Assembly (NCBI GenBank): GCA_044439985.1 | Contig: JBITAG010000125.1 | Span: 1 to 7,193, forward strand | Reading direction: 5' to 3' | Source of the DNA: JAJRXR01 sp044439985 | Lineage (GTDB): Bacteria > Planctomycetota > Phycisphaerae > Phycisphaerales > UBA1924 | DNA: 7,193 nt | In this document: positions 1-4,647 of the stretch, piece after piece | How positions within the stretch are numbered: position 1 is the stretch's first letter | Layout of the letters: each line of letters opens with the position of its first letter | Position numbers and translations under genes: made by a program | Notes under the pieces: model-generated | The model's database searches: none | What the model was told of the DNA's origin: nothing | What the model saw: the letters and a program-made list of their open reading frames with translations, nothing else

Positions 1-619
1 TGTCCGCCTCGTGGCACGGATCGACCCGGAGCGCGTACTGGCGACTGTTCGCGACCACGACCATCCCACGCCTCGCCGGCCCCAGCTCGCGACCGTCCAC
101 CCAGACCCTCACCTGAGGGATCCGGGGCGAGAGCGTCTCAGCGAGCACGGGACGGAGGTACGCGCCATGTCCCGACGGGCGACGCCGGGAATCGCTCAGG
201 CGGTTGATCACGCTCGCGTCCGGGCCGACCGAGCCCATGATGAGGAATCCGACCCCGTTGCACACCCCCTGGTCCACGAATCGCGTCGTCCCGCGTTCCA
301 AAGCGCTGAGCACCCGCTCCGGCGAGGGACTCATCGAGAACTCCCGGGCAAAGAGGTTCTCATTTCCGCTCGCGGCGTGATAGATCGGGACGCGAGCCTC
401 CACCGCGCGTGGCGCGGCGTGGTGCACCGTCCCGTCCCCCCCCACGATCACCATCGCCCCAGATCCGGCGAGCCGCTCGGCGTCCGGATCCGGCGCCTCC
501 CCCACGGTGATCCGATCCGTCGCGTGCCCCCTGGCCCGCAGCGCCTGGTCGATCGTCTCCGCGATCCGGGCCGCCCGCCCTCGACCGGATCTCGGGTTGA
601 CCAGCAGCGTCACACGCAC
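1..619 (-). CDS. Diacylglycerol kinase / YegS-like lipid kinase, partial (C-terminus off left edge)
   Basis: This minus-strand frame opens with GTG at 619 and stays open to the window edge (206 codons). It shows the catalytic domain of the diacylglycerol kinase family, which transfers phosphate from ATP to diacylglycerol or related lipids at the inner face of the membrane. Visible motifs are LVNPRSGRGRA (residues 6-16, nucleotide-binding start), IVGGDGTVHHA (58-68, the family's GGDGT signature) and SGNENLFAREF (84-94), which sits where the family usually has GTGNDFAR. A strand with VVVANSRQYA (187-196) fits the later VxNxxxxGGG region but lacks the glycines. Family members are about 300 residues, so roughly the last third is missing. 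The start is bounded by an in-frame TAG at 664-662; GTG at 613 is an alternative. There is no Shine-Dalgarno, but TACCCT lies 7 nt upstream. It is divergent from map. Family assignment is confident; the lipid substrate is unknown. Confidence 0.85.
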   Translation of the reverse strand, partial: MRVTLLVNPRSGRGRAARIAETIDQALRARGHATDRITVGEAPDPDAERLAGSGAMVIVGGDGTVHHAAPRAVEARVPIYHAASGNENLFAREFSMSPSPERVLSALERGTTRFVDQGVCNGVGFLIMGSVGPDASVINRLSDSRRRPSGHGAYLRPVLAETLSPRIPQVRVWVDGRELGPARRGMVVVANSRQYALRVDPCHEAD

Positions 620-626
620 GGGGCGA

Positions 627-632
627 AGGGTA
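627..632 (-). promoter_or_regulatory. Candidate -10 box (TACCCT) for a leaderless lipid-kinase mRNA
   Basis: TACCCT on the minus strand is followed by 7 nt and then the GTG at 619. A TAnnnT box at this distance would place the transcription start at or next to the start codon. No Shine-Dalgarno is present. The -35 region is not recognisable, so this rests on position and the TAnnnT pattern only. Confidence 0.35.
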
Positions 633-662
633 CACCCGCCGGCGCGGACGCGCCCGGGCCCC

Positions 663-668
663 TACCAT
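663..668 (+). promoter_or_regulatory. Candidate -10 box (TACCAT) just upstream of map
   Basis: TACCAT is followed by 8 nt and the ATG at 677. The 57-bp gap to the divergent lipid kinase leaves little room for a conventional leader. A weak GGCGG (669-673) lies only 3 nt from the ATG, too close for a good ribosome-binding site. A near-leaderless transcript is an inference. Confidence 0.3.
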
Positions 669-676
669 GGCGGTTC

Positions 677-1501
677 ATGCCCAGGATCCCGAAACTCAAC
701 GACGCCGAGGCCGAGCACGCGGCCGTCTCCGCCCAGAAGGTCGTCTCGGTCCACCAACGCCTCGCGGACTTTCTGCGCGTCGGCCTGACCCTCGCGCAGA
801 TCGACTCGTTCGTCGCCCAGACGCTCGACGATCTCGGGGCCAAGTCCTGCTTCAAGGGCTACCGCGCCGGGCGCCTGCCCCCCTTCCCCTCGCACGCCTG
901 TCTCAGCGTGAACGACTGCGTCGTCCACGGGACCGCGGGGTACTACGAGCAGCCCCTGCAGCCGGGAGATCTGCTCAGCGTGGACGTTGGCGTCGCCTTT
1001 CGAGGCTGGATGGGTGACGCCGCGTGGACGTACTCCTTCGGCGAGCCGGGGGAGGACGCCAGGCGCCTGATGGACGCGGGCAAGGACTCCCTCCGCGAGG
1101 GGATCAAGCAGCTCCACCCCGACAACACGTACCTCGAATGGGCCAAGACCGTCCAGCGGATCGTCGAAGGTGAGCGCGGGCTGCACCTCATCCGCGGTCT
1201 GGGCGGGCACGGGTACGGACGCAAGCTCCACGCTCCCCCCTTCATCTCCAACATCGTGCCCCGCTCCCCGCTGGAATGGCCCGAAGCCAACAAGCGGTGC
1301 GAGCCGGGCACGCTCGTCGCCGTGGAGCCCATGATCGCGCTGACCACCGGCGAGACCGAGCAGGCCCACGGGAAATGGCCGATCTTCTCGGCGGACGGCT
1401 CCCTCTCGGTGCACTACGAGCACGACGTGCTCATCACCGAGAGCGGCCCCCGTGTGCTCACCGCGGGACTCGAGCAGATCCAGGATGTGATCGAGCGGTA
1501 G
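677..1501 (+). CDS. map: Methionine aminopeptidase, type I (M24A)
   Basis: This 274-residue enzyme removes the initiator methionine from new proteins in the cytoplasm, using a two-metal centre. All expected ligands are visible: substrate His84 in VVHGTAG, Asp103 in SVDVG, Asp114 in WMGDA, His178 in GGHGYG, Glu217 in VAVEPM and Glu248 in HYEHDV; second-shell His185 is in KLHAPP. The spacing matches the E. coli enzyme (H79, D97, D108, H171, H178, E204, E235). The residue after His185 is Ala, where the family normally reads HEEP or HExP. The frame is open further upstream to position 11, but homology begins at the ATG at 677 and the upstream part lies over the lipid kinase, so 677 is chosen. It has no N-terminal SH3-binding or zinc-finger extension. 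trpA follows after 8 bp on the same strand, so the two probably form an operon. It could be a second, non-essential MetAP, since it is not in the usual secY-adk-map context. Confidence 0.93.
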   Translation: MPRIPKLNDAEAEHAAVSAQKVVSVHQRLADFLRVGLTLAQIDSFVAQTLDDLGAKSCFKGYRAGRLPPFPSHACLSVNDCVVHGTAGYYEQPLQPGDLLSVDVGVAFRGWMGDAAWTYSFGEPGEDARRLMDAGKDSLREGIKQLHPDNTYLEWAKTVQRIVEGERGLHLIRGLGGHGYGRKLHAPPFISNIVPRSPLEWPEANKRCEPGTLVAVEPMIALTTGETEQAHGKWPIFSADGSLSVHYEHDVLITESGPRVLTAGLEQIQDVIER

Positions 1502-1505
1502 GAGA
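1501..1505 (+). promoter_or_regulatory. Shine-Dalgarno of trpA overlapping the map stop codon
   Basis: GGAGA begins at the last base of the map TAG stop and ends 4 nt before the trpA ATG. This fixes the trpA start at 1510 and suggests translational coupling between map and trpA. Confidence 0.7.
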
Positions 1506-1509
1506 CCCC

Positions 1510-2307
1510 ATGAACCGGATCGACGAGATCTTCACCGCCGCTCGGGAGGAGGGACGAAAGCTGCTCATGCCCTTCGTGTGCGCCGGCTCACCCGCGCCCG
1601 GGATGCTCGGCCCGCTGCTCCGAGCTACGCAGGACGGGGGGGCGGGGATCGTCGAGGTGGGCTTTCCCTTCTCCGACCCGATCGCCGACGGCCCCGCCAT
1701 CGCCTCCGCGATGCACACGGCCCTCGGGCAGGGGTGCACCCCGGAGCGCATCCTCGACGAGGTCGCACGGACGCGCGGCGATCTCTCCATCGGCGTCGTC
1801 GCGATGGTCTCGGTGAGCATTGTCGAGGCGATGGGCGGCGCCCGCGCCTTCTGCGAACGCACCCTCGAGTCAGGGTTTGACGGTCTCATTGTCCCCGACT
1901 GCCCGCTCGAGGAGTCCGACGCGCTCATCGACGCCACACGCCGGACCGGGCAGAGCCTCAGCCTGCTCATCTCCCCCACCACCCCGCCCGAGCGGGCGGC
2001 CCAGATCGCGGACGCCTGCTCCGGGTTTGTCTACATGCTCGCGCGCAGCGGGATCACGGGCGCCCGGGACGACGCTCCGGAGATCGGCCCGCGCGTCGCC
2101 GAGCTGCGGACCGGGTCGGATCTGCCCATCGCGTGCGGATTCGGCATCGCCACACCCGAGCATGTCCGCACCGTGGTGGAGCACGCGGACGCCGCGATCG
2201 TGGGCAGCGCCCTCGTCAGCCGGCTGCGCGACGCGCACGAGCGCGGCGCCGACGCGATCGAGGTGGGGCGCGCCTTCGTCCGCGAACTCGGCGCCGGCCT
2301 CACCTGA
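1510..2307 (+). CDS. trpA: Tryptophan synthase alpha chain
   Basis: This 265-residue TIM-barrel protein cleaves indole-3-glycerol phosphate to indole and glyceraldehyde 3-phosphate, and passes indole to the beta subunit (TrpB) in the last step of tryptophan synthesis. The catalytic residues match E. coli numbering: Glu49 in IVEVGFPFSDP and Asp60 in IADGP. Loop 6 (YMLARSGITGAR, 175-186) and the phosphate-binding segments GFGIATPEHV (210-219) and IVGSALV (230-236) are intact, and full length is typical. The segment AMVSVSIV (98-105) stands where E. coli has MYANLVF, so Tyr102 is replaced by Val and the following Asn is absent; this is a conserved patch near the active site. The start at 1510 is supported by GGAGA at 1501-1505. 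trpB is not in the window, so trpA is either separate from the other trp genes or they lie elsewhere. A terminator follows. Confidence 0.96.
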   Translation: MNRIDEIFTAAREEGRKLLMPFVCAGSPAPGMLGPLLRATQDGGAGIVEVGFPFSDPIADGPAIASAMHTALGQGCTPERILDEVARTRGDLSIGVVAMVSVSIVEAMGGARAFCERTLESGFDGLIVPDCPLEESDALIDATRRTGQSLSLLISPTTPPERAAQIADACSGFVYMLARSGITGARDDAPEIGPRVAELRTGSDLPIACGFGIATPEHVRTVVEHADAAIVGSALVSRLRDAHERGADAIEVGRAFVRELGAGLT

Positions 2308-2330
2308 CCTCCCACGCAGGGCGCAAAAGG

Positions 2331-2362
2331 AAAGGGCCCGGGCGAACGCCCGAGCCCCTTTT
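2331..2362. terminator. Bidirectional hairpin terminator between trpA and the PEP-CTERM gene
   Basis: AAAGGGCCCGGGCG / CGCCCGAGCCCCTTTT forms a GC-rich stem of about 13 pairs with two mismatches around a GAAC loop. For trpA it is followed by TTTT (2359-2362). On the minus strand the arm is followed by a T-rich tract (complement of AAAAGGAAA, 2325-2333). It lies in the 78-bp gap between two convergent genes and can serve both. Confidence 0.8.
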
Positions 2363-2385
2363 GATGAAGAACCGCAGAGAGCGTA

Positions 2386-3120
2386 TCAGCTCCGACGCCG
2401 ACGTGCAGCGGCCAGGCCACCCAGGCCCAACAGCGCGGCGGTGCTCGGCGCGGGGACCAGGGTGTAGCTCAGGAACTCGCCCGCGACGGACTGGACACCC
2501 CAGTCGTCGGTGGAGAAGTCAGCCCGGGAGAGATGGTCCACCCCCGGGTCGGCGCCGCCGCCCGTGGAGAACACGTCGAACTCGAGCGTGTCACCGATGC
2601 TCAGCCCGAGGGCCGCGAAGTCGATCGCGATGCTCTGGACGCCCATGGCGTGCCCGGCGTCGCTGGCGGTGATCAGCCCGCCGCCGAGGTAGGTCGCGTC
2701 GGTGAGGTTCCAGTTGGCGCCGTCAAAGGCGCGAAGCTCGCCGCCCGCGCCGGACCCGCCGTCATCGGCCCAGGAGCCGACGAAGTGGGTGATGCCACGA
2801 CCCCAGTCGACGTTCCGGTTCCAGGAGCCGGGATCGGTAGAGTTGTCACCCGCGTTGGCGCCGGTGTCCATGCCGATGATGTACTTGCCCCAGTTGGTCG
2901 CGTCGATATCCGCGTTGAGCGTGATGTCGAAGTACAGGAACTGGTTGTCGTTGGTGACCTCGACCTGGACGATGTCCAGGTGGTCGAAGCCCTGGCTCTG
3001 GAAGAAGTCGTGCAGATCGCCACCGGTCAGGTGGTTGCCGGTGTTGTCGGCGTACACATCGGCGCCAGCGAGGGAAGCCCCGGCCGCGACGACGATCCCT
3101 GCGAGAATGGCTCGCTTCAT
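2386..3120 (-). CDS. Secreted PEP-CTERM-anchored protein with WGR-containing beta-type domain
   Basis: This 244-residue exported protein has no assigned enzyme activity. Residues 1-20 (MKRAILAGIVVAAGASLAGA) are a clear Sec signal peptide, cleaved after Ala20 or Ala24. Residues 25-220 are acidic, aromatic-rich and probably beta-rich. They include VTNDNQFLYFDITL (55-68), TNWGKYIIGMDTG (75-87), VDWGRGITHFVGSWADD (104-120) and IDFAALGLSIGDTLEFDV (166-183), a pattern reminiscent of CBM9/DOMON-like binding sandwiches (inference). The C-terminus is a PEP-CTERM-type signal: VPAPS (222-226), a hydrophobic GLGG stretch, then ARRRR. In other bacteria this is processed by an exosortase for surface anchoring; no exosortase gene is in the window. 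An ATG six codons upstream (3138) is in frame, but AGAGGAG about 7 nt before 3120 and the signal peptide favour 3120. A candidate promoter with an operator-like palindrome lies at 3191-3219. Confidence 0.85.
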   Translation of the reverse strand: MKRAILAGIVVAAGASLAGADVYADNTGNHLTGGDLHDFFQSQGFDHLDIVQVEVTNDNQFLYFDITLNADIDATNWGKYIIGMDTGANAGDNSTDPGSWNRNVDWGRGITHFVGSWADDGGSGAGGELRAFDGANWNLTDATYLGGGLITASDAGHAMGVQSIAIDFAALGLSIGDTLEFDVFSTGGGADPGVDHLSRADFSTDDWGVQSVAGEFLSYTLVPAPSTAALLGLGGLAAARRRRS

Positions 3121-3151
3121 CTCTCTCTCCTCTAACAACTTGTGCGAATCA

Positions 3152-3165
3152 CCCCCCGCGGGGGG
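3152..3165. repeat. Perfect 14-bp C/G palindrome in the PEP-CTERM gene leader
   Basis: CCCCCCGCGGGGGG is its own reverse complement. It falls between the predicted transcription start (about 3184) and the Shine-Dalgarno near 3130, so it would form a short hairpin in the 5' leader. Its role is unknown. Confidence 0.6.
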
Positions 3166-3190
3166 AGGCGGGCTCTCGTTCCGATGGGAT

Positions 3191-3219
3191 AGCCTAGCGA
3201 AAACGTTTGCAGATCGGAA
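3191..3219 (-). promoter_or_regulatory. Candidate promoter of the PEP-CTERM gene
   Basis: On the minus strand, TTCCGA (3219-3214) is followed by a 17-nt spacer and TAGGCT (3196-3191), giving a start near 3184 and a leader of about 64 nt. The -35 is weak. The -10 is part of CGCTAGGCT, which recurs exactly upstream of the dockerin gene and with one change upstream of the esterase. Confidence 0.45.
3198..3211. promoter_or_regulatory. LacI/CcpA-like operator candidate inside the promoter spacer
   Basis: CGAAAACGTTTGCA fits the CcpA-style pattern TGnAAnCGnTnnCA at every fixed position except the first T, and is centred on the AAACGTTT palindrome. It sits between the candidate -35 and -10 of the PEP-CTERM gene, a classic place for repression. 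The regulator is not in the window; the family assignment is inferred from operator shape. Confidence 0.4.
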
Positions 3220-3274
3220 GGGGGTGAAGGCGTTCTGCCCCCGGAATTGCCCCCCTGACCCCTGTCAAAATGGG

Positions 3275-4549
3275 CTATTGGGCCGGGTACAGGAACCGCA
3301 GCGCCTCGGGCAGGCGCTCTCGCCAGGCCTCCTCGGTGTGGTTCGCCCCGGGGGTCACGACGAGGCAAACGGCCTCCTCGTCGAGCCCAGAGGCCGTCAT
3401 GCGGTCCCGCAGGACCTCATTCCAGCGCACGTACGCCGCGTTCCGTTCCGCGTTGTCCGCCCCGCCCCCGAACTCCTGCTCCCCCACCCCGATGAAGACC
3501 CGGTCGGGCCAGTTCTCGGTCGCGTCGAAGTACGCCGCGGACGCGGCCCCGTCCCCGACCGGGGGAAAGCTCTCGAGCAGGGCGGCGGCGAACTTCTCCG
3601 GGTACCGGGTCGCCATGTGCAGGGCGATCACGCTCCCGTAGGACGCCCCGCCGACCCCCGTGTCCTCGCGACGGGATGAGACGCGGAAAGCTCGCTCGAC
3701 TCGGGGCACGACCTGGCCCATGAACCACCGCCCGAACGCCTCGCCATGCGGCTGGGCGCCGCGCCCGTCGTCGAAGGGGAGGTACTCCTGCGACCGGGCC
3801 GCGCCGGCGTGCGGCACGCCGACAATGACAAGCTCCCGGATGGCGCCCTCGGCGATGAGACGCGTTGCTGTTTCGTCGGCGCCCCAGTCCCCCCAGCTCG
3901 TCGCCTCCTCCTCAAACAGGTTCTGCCCGTCGAAGAGGTAGAGCACGGGATAGGTTCTTTCCGGGTGGTCGTCGTAACTCGGCGGGAGCCAGACGAGCAG
4001 ATCGCGCATCGAACCGGCGGCGTCGCCCGCGCCCCCGGAAACCTGAAGCCGGCGGACCGTCCCCGTGACGTCCAGATCCCGGTACTGCGTGGACTGTCGC
4101 GCGCTGGCGACGTCCGCGGGAGAGCGGAACTTGGGCACGCGGAACTCGAAGACGGGCTTCTCGCCGGGCGCCAGCTCCGCGGGGTCCACTTTGGGCAGCG
4201 TCCGGTTGTCGATGTCGTTCCCGTCCGGGTCGGTCTCGACGTAGTCCCAGGAACCAAGGGTGAATTTGAACTGCAGGGTTCCCGACCGGTCGGGACGCTC
4301 ATCGAAAACGTACTGCCATCGTCCATCGGAGCGCGGCGTCAGCTCGTACTCGGGCTTGGCCGGATCCCAACCGCCGTAGTTGGACGCGAGAAACATCGGG
4401 CGGTCCTTGGTCGCCATGCGGGCGACGTCATCGACGACGATGACGAATCCCTGCTCGAGCGACTCGGGGTGAACCGGCTGGGCCAGGGCGCCCGCGGGGA
4501 ACAGGGCCGGCAGGAGGCCCGCGCAGAGGAGTGTGGCAAATCGTTTCAT
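3275..4549 (-). CDS. Secreted alpha/beta-hydrolase esterase with N-terminal CBM20-like domain
   Basis: This 424-residue exported protein is of the putative esterase / enterochelin-esterase-like type (esterase D superfamily). Residues 1-23 (ending GALA, before Gln24) form a signal peptide. Residues about 50-118 resemble a starch-binding CBM20-like sandwich: PMFLASNYGGWDP (51-63) and FKFTLGSWDYVETDPDGN (94-111), with DNR at 114-116, a pattern I recognise from other CBM20-plus-esterase proteins. Residues about 160-424 form the hydrolase: VLYLFDGQNLF (202-212), nucleophile Ser303 in GGASYGS (G-x-S-x-G), and His404 in GANHTE. The acidic residue is probably Glu357 or Glu359 in GVGEQE (inferred). 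The substrate is unknown; an acylated carbohydrate or a sugar/feruloyl-type ester is possible. It lies between two anchored-protein genes on the same strand. It has no anchor of its own, so it may be periplasmic or released. No clear Shine-Dalgarno is seen; TAGACT is 6 nt before the ATG. Confidence 0.88.
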   Translation of the reverse strand: MKRFATLLCAGLLPALFPAGALAQPVHPESLEQGFVIVVDDVARMATKDRPMFLASNYGGWDPAKPEYELTPRSDGRWQYVFDERPDRSGTLQFKFTLGSWDYVETDPDGNDIDNRTLPKVDPAELAPGEKPVFEFRVPKFRSPADVASARQSTQYRDLDVTGTVRRLQVSGGAGDAAGSMRDLLVWLPPSYDDHPERTYPVLYLFDGQNLFEEEATSWGDWGADETATRLIAEGAIRELVIVGVPHAGAARSQEYLPFDDGRGAQPHGEAFGRWFMGQVVPRVERAFRVSSRREDTGVGGASYGSVIALHMATRYPEKFAAALLESFPPVGDGAASAAYFDATENWPDRVFIGVGEQEFGGGADNAERNAAYVRWNEVLRDRMTASGLDEEAVCLVVTPGANHTEEAWRERLPEALRFLYPAQ

Positions 4550-4555
4550 GGCGGG

Positions 4556-4561
4556 AGTCTA
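4556..4561 (-). promoter_or_regulatory. Candidate -10 box (TAGACT) for a leaderless esterase mRNA
   Basis: Minus-strand CGCTAGACT (4564-4556) differs by one base from the CGCTAGGCT box of the two neighbouring secreted-protein genes. TAGACT is separated from the ATG at 4549 by CCCGCC only, so the predicted transcription start is at the start codon. No convincing -35 is seen at the usual spacing. Confidence 0.45.
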
Positions 4562-4585
4562 GCGAACCGCGTCTCCGGCGCCGGG

Positions 4586-4624
4586 CAAAAACAACGCCGC
4601 CCGCGCAGCAAGGCGCGGGCGGCG
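4586..4624 (-). terminator. Strong Rho-independent terminator of the dockerin-protein gene
   Basis: On the minus strand CGCCGCCCGCGC, a 6-nt loop and GCGCGGGCGGCG form a perfect 12-bp stem (4595-4624), followed by GTTGTTTTT (ending near 4586). It starts 23 bp after the dockerin gene's stop and ends just before the esterase promoter box, so the two genes are probably separate transcription units. Confidence 0.92.
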
Positions 4625-4647
4625 AATGGTTGCGTGTGCCGAGAGGC

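Noticed and set aside
11..676. N-terminal extension of methionine aminopeptidase by 222 codons
   Set aside because: The extension is low-complexity Arg/Pro/His sequence antisense to the lipid kinase; M24A homology begins at the ATG at 677.
662..1423. A 253-codon minus-strand frame opposite map
   Set aside because: It is the mirror of a well-supported gene, with no motif and no ribosome-binding site.
1276..1509. Upstream in-frame start for trpA
   Set aside because: It lies inside map. The ATG at 1510 has a good Shine-Dalgarno and gives the family's normal length, with Glu49 and Asp60 at canonical numbers.
3121..3138. Alternative ATG six codons upstream of the PEP-CTERM protein
   Set aside because: The extra residues (MLEERE) are acidic and would precede the signal peptide, and they overlap the AGAGGAG ribosome-binding site.
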